From Chlorobiota bacterium (GTDB taxonomy: Bacteria; Bacteroidota; Bacteroidia; Bacteroidales; Prolixibacteraceae), in NCBI GenBank assembly GCA_013152355.1, contig JAADGO010000203.1:1-34874 (forward strand): DNA of 34,874 nucleotides, written 5' to 3'. The notes under the pieces are model-generated. The model was not told the DNA's origin, did not search any database, and saw nothing but the letters and a program-made list of their open reading frames with translations. Position numbers and translations under genes: made by a program. This document shows positions 15,691 to 24,358 of this stretch, piece after piece; position 1 is the stretch's first letter; every line of letters starts with the position of its first letter.

Positions 15691-17514
15691 TTGGAAAATC
15701 TAGTCCGTAGGCAATACATTATATCAGGTATTATACTATTAACAGCGATGGTATTTGTGGCGAAACTGTTCCGCCTGCAGGTGCTTTCATCAGCCTATGT
15801 GCAATATGCAACCAATAACGTATTGCGGAAGGTAGTACAATACCCTGCACGTGGTTTGATTTACAGCCGCAATGGGAAACTGTTGGTATACAACAAGGCG
15901 GCATACGATTTATTGGTTACTCCCCGCGAATTAGGGTCTTTCGATACACTTTCATTGTGTAATATGCTGAATATATCTGTTGATTATTTAGCCAGTGAAA
16001 TAAAGGCGGCTAAAAAATATTCGTATTATAAGCCTTCCATTATTGTTACGCAAATATCATCGGAGGATTATGCCTATTTCCAGGAACAACTTTACAAATA
16101 CCCCGGGTTTTATGTGCAACCCCGTACATTGAGGGAATACCCCCGTAGCATTGCTGCCCACATACTTGGCTATATAAGTGAGGCATCGCAGGAACTGATT
16201 AATAAAGATAATTATTATAACCCCGGCGATTATACAGGTGCTACCGGGATTGAAAAAAAATATGAAAGGTACCTAAGGGGGGAGAAAGGTGTTAAATATT
16301 TCCTTGTCGATGTACACAGCAGGCAGAAAGGCAGCTATGAAAACGGGAAGAGAGATGTCCCTGCCATTGTTGGGGAAAATATAATTACAACAATTGATAT
16401 GGGACTGCAGGAATACGCTGAGTCGCTTATGCAGAATAAGAAAGGAAGTATTGTTGCCATTGAGCCATCTACCGGCGAAATATTGGCAATGGTCAGTGCC
16501 CCTTATTACGACCCCAATATGCTGGTAGGAAGGTCACGGGGAGTTAATTATGCACGGTTGAGTACTGATTCGTTAAAGCCCTTGTTTAACAGGGCTTTAA
16601 TGGCAGAGTACCCTCCCGGGTCGACTTTTAAGATTGCAAATTCATTGATTGGCCTCCAGGAAGGGGCAATAAATAATTATACTAGTTTTTCATGTTCGGG
16701 GCCGGCATCGTACCCCATCAGATGTACACACGACCATGTATCCCCACTTAGCATACAATCTGCAATACGCGAGTCATGCAATCCATTCTTCTGGAATAAT
16801 TTCAGGTTAATAATCGGGAATTATTCGACAACAGCCGAAGGTTACAATACCTGGCGCAACCATGTTTTGAGTTTTGGTTTTGGGCATAAGCTCGGAACAG
16901 ACCTGCTTTCAGAAATGGATGGGAATGTTCCGCTGGAATCATTTTATAATAATATATACGGGCGCAGGCATTGGAATGCAATGACAATAAGGTCGATGGC
17001 AATAGGGCAGGGGGAATTGCTGGTTACGCCCCTGCACCTGGCAAACTTTGCTGCAGTAGTAGCCAATAGGGGGTATTATATCGTGCCCCATGTTGTTCGG
17101 TCGGTGCAAGGGTATAACTCAGAAAAGGAGACACTTGGATTTGCAAAGAAAACATCTTCTGTAAAACCCGAATATTTTGAAGTTGTTATAAATGGTATGC
17201 AGGATGTTGTCGAAAAAACTTCTTTGAGGTATACAACCAGGGTGCAGGGGATTGAGGTATGTGGGAAAACGGGTACTGTTCAAAACCCACACGGATCCGA
17301 CCATTCTGTATTTATTGCATTTGCCCCGAAAGATAATCCGAAGATAGCATTATCTGTTTATGTGGAGAATGGGGGTTGGGGGTCAAGGTATGCTGCACCT
17401 ATTGCAAGCCTGGTTATTGAGAAATATATAAATGGGTCGATTGCCAACTCCAGGAAATGGCTGGAGAAGAAAATGCTAGATGCTAATTTATTAGATACAA
17501 TTCAACCGGAATAA
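15691..17514 (+). CDS. mrdA: Penicillin-binding protein 2 (elongasome transpeptidase)
   Basis: The transpeptidase that cross-links new lateral peptidoglycan, working with RodA. It has 607 residues: an N-terminal membrane helix (about 10-27), a dimerization/pedestal region with YPARGLIYSRNGKLL (about 51-65) and TGATGIEKKYERYLRG (182-197), then the transpeptidase domain. The catalytic motifs are intact: S311-TF-K314 (PPGSTFK), S362-C-N364 and K526-T-G528 (CGKTGT). No ATG precedes the membrane helix in frame, so the start is taken as the TTG at 15691, 11 bp after mreD. The next ATG would delete half of the membrane anchor. The stop at 17514 lies one base before the rodA start codon. Beta-lactam target by family. 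Confidence 0.95.
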   Translation: MENLVRRQYIISGIILLTAMVFVAKLFRLQVLSSAYVQYATNNVLRKVVQYPARGLIYSRNGKLLVYNKAAYDLLVTPRELGSFDTLSLCNMLNISVDYLASEIKAAKKYSYYKPSIIVTQISSEDYAYFQEQLYKYPGFYVQPRTLREYPRSIAAHILGYISEASQELINKDNYYNPGDYTGATGIEKKYERYLRGEKGVKYFLVDVHSRQKGSYENGKRDVPAIVGENIITTIDMGLQEYAESLMQNKKGSIVAIEPSTGEILAMVSAPYYDPNMLVGRSRGVNYARLSTDSLKPLFNRALMAEYPPGSTFKIANSLIGLQEGAINNYTSFSCSGPASYPIRCTHDHVSPLSIQSAIRESCNPFFWNNFRLIIGNYSTTAEGYNTWRNHVLSFGFGHKLGTDLLSEMDGNVPLESFYNNIYGRRHWNAMTIRSMAIGQGELLVTPLHLANFAAVVANRGYYIVPHVVRSVQGYNSEKETLGFAKKTSSVKPEYFEVVINGMQDVVEKTSLRYTTRVQGIEVCGKTGTVQNPHGSDHSVFIAFAPKDNPKIALSVYVENGGWGSRYAAPIASLVIEKYINGSIANSRKWLEKKMLDANLLDTIQPE

Positions 17515-17515
17515 G

Positions 17516-18940
17516 ATGGTTAGGAGGAATACAGTAGTAGGGAATATTGACTGGGTTACAGTTGTAATTTATATTATACTTGTTTTCCTGGGGTGGGTAA
17601 ATATTTATTCGGCTGTTTATAATGAAGATAGTCAAGGTATCTTTGATATTAGCCAACGCTACGGGAAGCAACTGGTATGGATTGGGGCAGCATTGGTACT
17701 TGCCTTTTTTATCATAATAATTGAGTCCAGGTTTTATGTGTTTTTTGGTTATTTGATTTATGGGATAATGTTACTCCTGTTGATAAGCGTATTGATTTTT
17801 GGCACCGAGGTAAATGGGGCAAGGTCATGGTTTATTATTGGTGGATTTGGATTTCAACCCGGAGAGTTTACAAAGTTTGCAACAGCACTGGCTCTCGCCA
17901 AATACATAAGTCAATACAATTTTAAAATGTACAGGCTGAAATCACTGGCAATAATCGGCTTTATAATATTCTTCCCGGCTCTCCTCATTTTTTTACAGCA
18001 CGATACAGGGTCAGCATTGGTATACACTGTTTTTATCCTTGTTTTATACCGGGAGGGCCTGACCGGGGTAGTCCTATTCTTTATATTATTAGTCGTTGTA
18101 TTATTTATATTGGCATTGGTAATTAGCAACACGGCTATTTTGGTTTTTATGCTGGTTATCTCATTCCTGTCATTTTATATCATACATCAGAAGTTTAAAG
18201 ACCTTTGGAAGGTTGTAGGTGTTTTTGGTTTAATAGTGGCAATTGTATGGGGAATTGGTGTATTTTTTAATCTCCAGTTTACAAATGTCAGTGTTTTATT
18301 AATAGGTTCGGTAATAAGTGCCCTGGTATTTCTGGGGCTTTCCATAAGAAAACGGTTGCATAAAATCTCATTACTTATTGTTATTTTCTTTGGTTCACTA
18401 CTATTTACCATCTCGGTTGGCCATGTTTTCGAGAATGTGCTCCAGGAACATCAGCAGGCCAGGATTAAAGAGTTATTGGGTATTGAGTCGGACCCCCTGG
18501 GTGCAGGTTACAATGTAAACCAAAGTAAAATAGCAATCGGTTCCGGAGGGTTCCTGGGGAAAGGTTTCTTAAATGGGACTCAGACAAAATTCAACTTTGT
18601 GCCGGAGCAAAGCACCGATTTTATTTTTTGTACCGTTGGCGAAGAGTGGGGGTTTCTCGGGGCATTTACCGTTATAACCCTGTTTATATTTCTTTTTATC
18701 AGGCTAATATGGCTTGCCGAGCGTCAAAGGTCTGTATTTTCACGTGTTTATGGTTATTCGGTAGCAACGATATTATTTTTTCATTTTATGGTAAACATAG
18801 GGATGACTATCGGGTTGATGCCGGTAATTGGCATTCCTTTGCCCTTTTTTAGTTACGGCGGTTCTTCGCTTTGGTCGTTTACTATTTTGCTATTTATTTT
18901 TTTAAGGTTAGATGCCAATAGATTAGACAGAATCTTGTAA
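17516..18940 (+). CDS. rodA: SEDS-family peptidoglycan glycosyltransferase RodA
   Basis: Polymerizes glycan strands from lipid II in the elongasome together with PBP2. A polytopic protein of 474 residues. Family motifs are QPGEFTKFATALALAKYI (about residues 114-131), QHDTGSALVY, ESDPLGAGYNVNQSKIAIGSGG, FVPEQSTDFIF (with the conserved Asp of the extracellular catalytic region) and GLMPVIGIPLPFFSYGGSS at the end. It is roughly 100 residues longer than E. coli RodA. The extra sequence lies between the QHDTG motif and the ESDPLGAG motif and adds several hydrophobic segments. I believe long RodA forms are common in this phylum. The ATG at 17516 follows the mrdA stop by one base. Confidence 0.95.
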   Translation: MVRRNTVVGNIDWVTVVIYIILVFLGWVNIYSAVYNEDSQGIFDISQRYGKQLVWIGAALVLAFFIIIIESRFYVFFGYLIYGIMLLLLISVLIFGTEVNGARSWFIIGGFGFQPGEFTKFATALALAKYISQYNFKMYRLKSLAIIGFIIFFPALLIFLQHDTGSALVYTVFILVLYREGLTGVVLFFILLVVVLFILALVISNTAILVFMLVISFLSFYIIHQKFKDLWKVVGVFGLIVAIVWGIGVFFNLQFTNVSVLLIGSVISALVFLGLSIRKRLHKISLLIVIFFGSLLFTISVGHVFENVLQEHQQARIKELLGIESDPLGAGYNVNQSKIAIGSGGFLGKGFLNGTQTKFNFVPEQSTDFIFCTVGEEWGFLGAFTVITLFIFLFIRLIWLAERQRSVFSRVYGYSVATILFFHFMVNIGMTIGLMPVIGIPLPFFSYGGSSLWSFTILLFIFLRLDANRLDRIL

Positions 18941-18967
18941 TTGCCTATGTAGTAGCTATTTGCGCCA

Positions 18968-18999
18968 TTTGTCATTCTCCTTGTTTTTTATTATCTTTG
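18968..18999 (+). promoter_or_regulatory. Consensus Bacteroidota promoter of the KamA-like gene
   Basis: TTTG (-33, 18968-18971), a 20-bp spacer and TATCTTTG (-7, 18992-18999) match the Bacteroidota consensus fully. Transcription would begin near 19006, at a small hairpin GGCTTT/AAAGCC (19003-19019). It would run through the inverted MITE-like copy B before reaching the ATG at 19296, giving a leader of about 290 nt. Confidence 0.65.
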
Positions 19000-19029
19000 T
19001 GAGGCTTTTGGGGAAAGCCGAAAAATCTT

Positions 19030-19213
19030 AGAAACTGTATAAATTTTATTTTTGTAAATAGTTTTTAGCAGATTAAGCTCTCAGGTAATACGAAATTGGT
19101 ATAGTTCCGGGTATTCGCAGGTTAAAGGAATTTAACATAGCATGAGGGTTTAAGGTGCAAAAACAAACCAAAGCCTGCCTTTCGTTTGGCAGGGATGAAA
19201 ATTGGACAGTCTT
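19030..19213 (-). repeat. MITE-like dispersed repeat, copy B (inverted)
   Basis: This 184-bp copy is in reverse orientation and takes up most of the gene-free stretch 18941-19295. Read on the minus strand it has the left end GACTGTCCAATTTTCATCC, the hairpin CCTGCC/GGCAGG (arms at 19188-19193 and 19174-19179 on the plus strand) and a right end ATAAAATTTATACAGTTTC, which is the inverted repeat of the left end. It aligns with copy A through TGCACCTTAAACCCTCATG and ACCTGAGAGCTTAATC. It lies inside the predicted untranslated leader of the KamA-like gene. Confidence 0.7.
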
Positions 19214-19295
19214 TTTTTGGAGCCGGGGGAATCTCGTTTTTTGTGAAACAAGATCTGATTCAGGTGGGTTAGTTCTTTAAAAAAATTTGATAAAA

Positions 19296-20591
19296 ATGAA
19301 ATACCAATCTTACTCATTACATAATTTTAGGAATATAAAGCAAATAGAAAGGCTTACAGAGGAGCAAAAGTTTGCAATTGAAGTAGTTGGTACAATATTA
19401 CCATTTAAAGCAAGTAATTATGTTATTGACGAATTAATTGACTGGGATAATTTTGAAGACGACCCTTTTTTTATATTGAACTTCCCTCAGCGTGAAATGA
19501 TTAGCTATGAAAGTTACGACAAGGTAGCAAGACTACTCCGTAGAGGTGCTTCAAAGTTTGAAATTCAGGATACAGTTGCAAATATCAGAATGGAGCTGAA
19601 CCCAAACCCTGCCGGGCAGCAGCAAAATGTCCCCATATTTGAAGGCGAGCGTTTGAAAGGGATTCAACATAAGTATCGTGAGACTATGTTGTTTTTCCCA
19701 TCGCAGGGGCAAACCTGCCATGCTTATTGTACATTTTGTTTCCGCTGGCCTCAATTTGCATTGAACGACTTTAAATTCGCCATGAAAGAAGCTGATACCA
19801 TGGTAAGGTATTTGAAGGCAAACCCTGAAGTCACCGATGTCCTTTTTACCGGTGGCGACCCGGCAGTAATGAAAACAAAATTCTTCGAGTATTATTTTAA
19901 TGCTTTATTAGATGCAAATATTCCTCAATTGAAAAATATTCGGATAGGCACAAAGTCATTGGCATATTGGCCCTACCGGTATACCGATGACGATGATGCT
20001 GATGATTTAATCCGCCTTTTTGAGAAAGTAAAAAGCAGGGGGGTAAACATTGCCTTAATGGCTCATTTTAACCATCCTGGTGAATTGAGGACGAAAGCGG
20101 TGAAAGATGCCATAATAAGGCTAACCTCTGCCGGGGTGCAAATTCGTTCGCAGTCGCCCGTGCTGAGGAATATTAATGATAGCTCCACTATTTGGGCACA
20201 AAACTGGAAAGAGCAGGTTAAGCTTGGTGTTATCCCGTATTATATGTTTATTGCCCGCAATACAGGTGCGCGGGACTACTTTGCAGTGCCCCTCGAAAGG
20301 GCGTGGAGGATTTACCGGCGGGCATACAATGGGGTAAGCGGGATATGCCGGACGGTAAAAGGCCCCAGTATGTCGTGTAAACCGGGTAAAATACAGATTG
20401 TGGGGGTTAGCGAGGTATACGGAGAGAAAGTTTTTGTGCTTAATTTCCTGCAAGGGAAGAACCCTGCGTGGGTTGGCAGGCCATTCTTTGCAAAGTACGA
20501 CCCGGGTGCTTTGTGGATGAGCGACCTTGAACCGGCATTTGGCGAAAAAGAATTCTTTTATAAAGCGGAATATTATCAGATGTTTGCATAG
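19296..20591 (+). CDS. KamA-family radical SAM/PLP aminomutase-like enzyme, substrate unknown
   Basis: A 431-residue enzyme of the lysine 2,3-aminomutase family. I use the ATG at 19296; a TTG three codons upstream is less likely. The radical SAM cluster motif is C141-HAY-C145-TF-C148, followed by the SAM-binding FTGGDPAV. The family stretches AHFNHPGELR, VLRNINDSS and YYMFIARNTG align well with lysine 2,3-aminomutase. The PLP lysine seems retained as K362 (MSCKPGK, aligned to the PGGGGK of the clostridial enzyme). The two aspartates that bind substrate lysine there (in CDLS and DAPGGGGK) are replaced by residues of ARNT and KGPSMSCK. It is therefore probably an aminomutase or related PLP/SAM enzyme for another substrate. 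It stands alone, transcribed through MITE-like copy B, and its stop codon touches an inverted-repeat element. Confidence 0.8.
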   Translation: MKYQSYSLHNFRNIKQIERLTEEQKFAIEVVGTILPFKASNYVIDELIDWDNFEDDPFFILNFPQREMISYESYDKVARLLRRGASKFEIQDTVANIRMELNPNPAGQQQNVPIFEGERLKGIQHKYRETMLFFPSQGQTCHAYCTFCFRWPQFALNDFKFAMKEADTMVRYLKANPEVTDVLFTGGDPAVMKTKFFEYYFNALLDANIPQLKNIRIGTKSLAYWPYRYTDDDDADDLIRLFEKVKSRGVNIALMAHFNHPGELRTKAVKDAIIRLTSAGVQIRSQSPVLRNINDSSTIWAQNWKEQVKLGVIPYYMFIARNTGARDYFAVPLERAWRIYRRAYNGVSGICRTVKGPSMSCKPGKIQIVGVSEVYGEKVFVLNFLQGKNPAWVGRPFFAKYDPGALWMSDLEPAFGEKEFFYKAEYYQMFA

Positions 20592-20770
20592 AAGTTGTTT
20601 AAAGTCAAATTGAAAACCTGCGAGTAACATCTTGATTCCATTGGACTTCAGCTAATTTTCCTTCCATCCCGAGTGTTCGGGGATGCAATAAAAACCGAGC
20701 TTCCCCGAGTCCTCGGGGCTGAAAATCAATCTATCACTCTCGAAAATCCACTTTAACTTTAAACAACTTC
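20591..20770. repeat. 180-bp element with 24-bp terminal inverted repeats
   Basis: The ends GAAGTTGTTTAAAG (20591-20604) and CTTTAAACAACTTC (20757-20770) are exact inverted repeats. The match extends to 24 bp with three mismatches. Inside lie two GC-rich hairpins, CATCCCGA/TCGGGGATG (20665-20685, one bulge) and CCCCGA/TCGGGG (20703-20718). The left end begins at the last base of the KamA-like stop codon, and the right end encodes the last three residues and the stop of acpH. The trinucleotide ATA flanks both ends. The hairpins may also serve as a bidirectional terminator for the convergent genes, though they lack T tracts. Confidence 0.6.
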
Positions 20771-21391
20771 ATAAGGTGCCGATATAGGCTGGCCTGAAGG
20801 TTTACTTACTTTTATAGAAAATTCATTCTCAACGTATAGAACAACATCCTTCATAAAACGATAAAAATATTCCTGTAACAGGGTTTCATCTTTTTCCAGT
20901 ACCTGAATAGCAAAGTCTGACTTCGAAGGCAACGATGTATACTTACTCATCAATTCCAGTGTCCTGTGTACCCCCTTCTTTGATGAATACGATGCAAGCC
21001 TGCGGTTTTGAATCAGGAAAGGGAGGAACTGTTTTACCCGCCAGGGTAGTAAACGGAAATTAGACAGGAAAACAGCATGTGCATTATGAATAAAGTCCTG
21101 TAGCAGATGACTGGAGAAACTGTCCCAGTGCTTTGCCAGGAAGTGGTCGAAAATAATGTCAACAACAATTCCTGAATATCTGCCATACTCCGGGCGCAAT
21201 GGTTGCATGGCAGCTTTAACCATCGGGTGTGAATCTGTAAAAGAGTCAATATAACGATGCAGGATAATTCCTTTGCTGATGTTATCAGGGAAATCCAGGT
21301 AGCCTTTACCTTTCACGTAGTCACCAATGAAATTTCCAATCTTAACTCCTTCATCTTCGCCGGATAAGTATATATGAGCTAAAAAATTCAT
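20759..21391 (-). CDS. acpH: Acyl carrier protein phosphodiesterase-like protein AcpH
   Basis: The AcpH family removes the 4'-phosphopantetheine group from holo-ACP. It has 210 residues (E. coli 193). It begins with the family-typical MNFLAHIYLS and carries an HD-like metal site: GNFIGDYVKG (residues about 19-28), HRYIDSFTDSHP (45-56) and DIIFDHFLAKHW (78-89). The last residues, EVV and the stop, are written by the end of the 180-bp inverted-repeat element, so the native C terminus has probably been replaced or shortened slightly. It follows the FucP-like transporter gene on the same strand after 37 bp. No clear functional link is seen. The family is certain; the in vivo role outside Gammaproteobacteria is less so. 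Confidence 0.85.
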   Translation of the reverse strand: MNFLAHIYLSGEDEGVKIGNFIGDYVKGKGYLDFPDNISKGIILHRYIDSFTDSHPMVKAAMQPLRPEYGRYSGIVVDIIFDHFLAKHWDSFSSHLLQDFIHNAHAVFLSNFRLLPWRVKQFLPFLIQNRRLASYSSKKGVHRTLELMSKYTSLPSKSDFAIQVLEKDETLLQEYFYRFMKDVVLYVENEFSIKVSKPSGQPISAPYEVV

Positions 21392-21428
21392 GTATGCTAT
21401 TTGTTGCTTCCCTTCTTTCCAGTATCCT

Positions 21429-22691
21429 TTATGAAGTTCTTTTTAGTAATAAACTCAGTTTTATTGTTTTATTATTGATAAACGGTTTTGCCCAGAAAGC
21501 AATACTAAGGATATAGCCTAATGTAATAAAAATAAACAACATGGCACTTTTCAGGCCAACTATATCACCCAACCAGCCAACGATTAGGGGCACCAGCGCA
21601 CCTCCGAATATTCCCGAACAGAGTATTCCAGATAACGGGCCGTGGTGTTCTTTGACGGAATTTAGTGCAAGTGAGAAAATAATGGAGAACATAACAGAGA
21701 TAAAAAAGCCGGTTAGCGGAAACGCTATAAGTGAAATGTTTACAGCTCCAAACAATGCTGCAGCCAACGTGGCCATGGAGAGGGTAGTGAAAATCTTAAG
21801 GACTAGTTTTGAGTCCAGCAGTTTTAGGAAAAGCAGCCCTGCCAGGCAACCAACCGACATGAGCCCCCAAAACCATGAAATGGCTATTGCACCTTTTCCT
21901 TCGGGGTCGATACCATGGTAGGTTTGCAGGAATTTGCTCATCCAGTTGGCAATACTCTGTTCGGTGCCCACGTATGCCATCATCCCCAGGAAAAAAAGGG
22001 TGACATGCTTATTTTTTAGCAGTTTCCCGTATGTTTCGACAGCACCTGTTTTTTCGTCTTCTTTCAAGTCAACTTTAGGTAGCCGCACCAGCCCGATGAT
22101 GATAATCATAAAAACGAATACCAGTGTAAAAATCCAATATAGTGAGCTCCAGGGCAGTTCCTTGGGAATCAAGCCGCTAAGGGTGTTGATGAATAGGTTG
22201 CCCCCTCCTTCATAGCCGGTAAGTTCGCGTGTGAGGTAGGTAAATACAAACGGGCTGATAAATGAGGCACCGCCAAATACCAACTGCCCCAGTACCGAAT
22301 AAAAAGCGAAATTTTCTTCCCCGCCTGCAACCCGCATTAATGGATTGATAATTACCTGTAACATAGCCATACCAATCCCAATAATAAAAAGTGAACCGAG
22401 CGCCATGCTGTAAACCGGGAACAGGGCAAACAGGAACGACCCGGCAAATGTTAACCCGAATGCAATCAGCATTGATGCTTTTTCGCCAAGCTTCTCAATC
22501 ATAAGCCCTGCCGGGATTGACATAACTCCGTAGGCCAGGAAAAACGAGAAAGGTAAAAAGGCTGCCAGTGTCAGGCTCAATTGGTAGTTTTCAATAATGA
22601 CCGGCATTAACGGGCCAAGTATGTTCGTTACAAATGAGATAACAAACCAGATGACAAGTATTAGGAAGACAATAAATTGATTCCGTTTCAT
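21429..22691 (-). CDS. FucP-like major facilitator sugar transporter
   Basis: A polytopic transporter of 420 residues with about twelve hydrophobic segments, of the FHS/FucP branch of the major facilitator superfamily. Visible marks are the N-terminal QFIVFLILVIWFVISFVTNILGPLMP, the loop GLMIEKLGEKASMLIAFGL between helices 2 and 3, IGIGMAMLQVIINPLMR and YVGTEQSIANWMSKFL, all typical of Bacteroidota sugar:H+ symporters. I start at the ATG at 22691; an in-frame TTG at 22706 would add five residues. The substrate is unknown, and no sugar-catabolic gene is adjacent. The 257-bp stretch between it and gltA shows no further gene or clear promoter. Confidence 0.8.
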   Translation of the reverse strand: MKRNQFIVFLILVIWFVISFVTNILGPLMPVIIENYQLSLTLAAFLPFSFFLAYGVMSIPAGLMIEKLGEKASMLIAFGLTFAGSFLFALFPVYSMALGSLFIIGIGMAMLQVIINPLMRVAGGEENFAFYSVLGQLVFGGASFISPFVFTYLTRELTGYEGGGNLFINTLSGLIPKELPWSSLYWIFTLVFVFMIIIIGLVRLPKVDLKEDEKTGAVETYGKLLKNKHVTLFFLGMMAYVGTEQSIANWMSKFLQTYHGIDPEGKGAIAISWFWGLMSVGCLAGLLFLKLLDSKLVLKIFTTLSMATLAAALFGAVNISLIAFPLTGFFISVMFSIIFSLALNSVKEHHGPLSGILCSGIFGGALVPLIVGWLGDIVGLKSAMLFIFITLGYILSIAFWAKPFINNKTIKLSLLLKRTS

Positions 22692-22948
22692 AAGTTTATT
22701 GTTCAAGCTTATTGTAGTTCATGAGATTTTATCCTGGATATTAGGTGAGATTTTTTTATGCACTTTGCCTTTGCTTATCCTATCTGCCGGATTCAACTAT
22801 GTTACACTTTCTTAACCTGCCTGTACATGAGCATATTCGGCTTACTGCCTGGCTGGGGGATACGCTAATATAAACGGCTTCGCCAAATGTTGTAACTTAA
22901 ATACAAACATTAAAACGGCCTCTAAAATCCAATGTGTTGTTAACAACC

Positions 22949-24259
22949 CTATGCTGTCCCTTCAGCCTGTTTTATATACCACTCAAGTGGATGTGATGTC
23001 GGACGTTCAATAGGCATGCCATACAGCCTGTCGGTTATCAATGATGCTAACACGCCTAATGCCCTTGAAACACCAAAAAGTACTGTATAAAATGTATATT
23101 CTTTAATACCATAGTGGTACAATAGCGAACCACTATATGCGTCTACATTGGGCCATGGATTGTTGACCTTGCCTGTCTCTTTCAGTACTCCGGGCACAAC
23201 CTCATATAATGTATTTACGATATTAATCAGGTTGTCATTTTTAATATACTTCTCGGCAAACTCTTTTTGCGCGGTAAACCGTGGGTCGGTTTTACGTAAT
23301 ACAGCATGGCCATAACCGGGGATTACCCTTCCGTCCTTCAGCGTTTTATGGCAGTAGTCTGCAATTTGCTCTTTTGTGGGGTTTTCGGTATAAAGGGATT
23401 TCTGCATATCGAAAATCCAGTTGATAACTTCCTGGTTGGCGTAGCCGTGTAGTGGGCCTGCCAATCCGAGCATTGCTGCTGAATAAGCATAATACGGATT
23501 ACTCAAAGCCGATCCTACCAGGTGAGCTGTATGTGCCGAGACATTGCCTCCTTCGTGGTCGGCATGGATAACCATATAAAGGCGTAATAACCTTTTTATT
23601 TCTTCGCTGTCGTGCCCCATCATGTGCGCCAGGTTTCCTGCCCAGTCGAGGTGTGGGTTTGGTTCAATATGGTTGCCGTTATGGAATTCGCGCCTGTAAA
23701 TATATGCAGCAATCCGCGGCAGGCGTGCAATCAGGTTCATTACATCCTCATAGGTAGTATCCCAATAATATTTTTTATTGACCCCCGCACGGTATGCTTT
23801 CTGAAAAATTGATTCGGTTGCCATACTTAGGATAGCCATACTGAACTGGGTCATTGGCTTTGAGTTCCTTGGCATTGATTCTATCACATCAAACGTATGC
23901 TGAGGTACATGAGACCTTGTTGCCCAGTCTTTTGATATGTTTAAAACATCATCTCTATCCGGGATCTCACCGACCAACATCAGGTAGAATAGCCCTTCGG
24001 GAAGGGGTTCTCCTTCTTTGTTCAGTCGTGGTAGTTTTTCACGGAGTTCAGGGATCGAATAACCTCTGAACCTAATTCCTTCATTGGCATCAAGTTTGGA
24101 TGTGTCGGTTACCAGGCTCGGGACTCCTTTCATTCCGGTGAGTACCTGTCCAATTGTTACCTGTGCGATTACCTTATCGGAATGGTCTTTTTTTAACCGT
24201 TGGTAATCGACCGTCCACTTACTTGCTTTTTGGTAAAATCTGTTCTTTATATATTCCAT
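22949..24259 (-). CDS. gltA: Citrate synthase, mitochondrial type
   Basis: Condenses oxaloacetate and acetyl-CoA to citrate. It has 436 residues. The catalytic residues sit in NVSAHT, GPLHGYANQEV, GYGHAVLRKTDPR and NVDAYSG (the last with the catalytic Asp). The first domain, with DANEGIRFRGYSIPE and EPLPEGLFYLMLVGEIP, is far closer in pattern to eukaryotic mitochondrial citrate synthase than to E. coli GltA. No E. coli-like NADH allosteric N-terminal domain is recognisable. It is the last gene of the minus-strand set acn-icd-gltA, 99 bp beyond the ancestral icd stop. It starts at the ATG at 24259 and ends close to the FucP-like gene. Confidence 0.95.
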   Translation of the reverse strand: MEYIKNRFYQKASKWTVDYQRLKKDHSDKVIAQVTIGQVLTGMKGVPSLVTDTSKLDANEGIRFRGYSIPELREKLPRLNKEGEPLPEGLFYLMLVGEIPDRDDVLNISKDWATRSHVPQHTFDVIESMPRNSKPMTQFSMAILSMATESIFQKAYRAGVNKKYYWDTTYEDVMNLIARLPRIAAYIYRREFHNGNHIEPNPHLDWAGNLAHMMGHDSEEIKRLLRLYMVIHADHEGGNVSAHTAHLVGSALSNPYYAYSAAMLGLAGPLHGYANQEVINWIFDMQKSLYTENPTKEQIADYCHKTLKDGRVIPGYGHAVLRKTDPRFTAQKEFAEKYIKNDNLINIVNTLYEVVPGVLKETGKVNNPWPNVDAYSGSLLYHYGIKEYTFYTVLFGVSRALGVLASLITDRLYGMPIERPTSHPLEWYIKQAEGTA

Positions 24260-24358
24260 AATTGTTCTAATATAATTTTATTAATTAATTTCAATTACCT
24301 TTTCTGCGTATTTCTGCGCAATCAGCGTGCCATTATTTTCTTGCAGATTCCGCAGGTA

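Noticed and set aside
19296-20591. Label as true lysine 2,3-aminomutase
   Set aside because: The family match is good, but the residues known to bind the lysine substrate are not conserved, so only a family-level name is given.
20665-20718. GC-rich hairpins between the KamA-like gene and acpH as canonical Rho-independent terminators
   Set aside because: Neither is followed by a T tract on either strand. They are reported only as internal hairpins of the inverted-repeat element.
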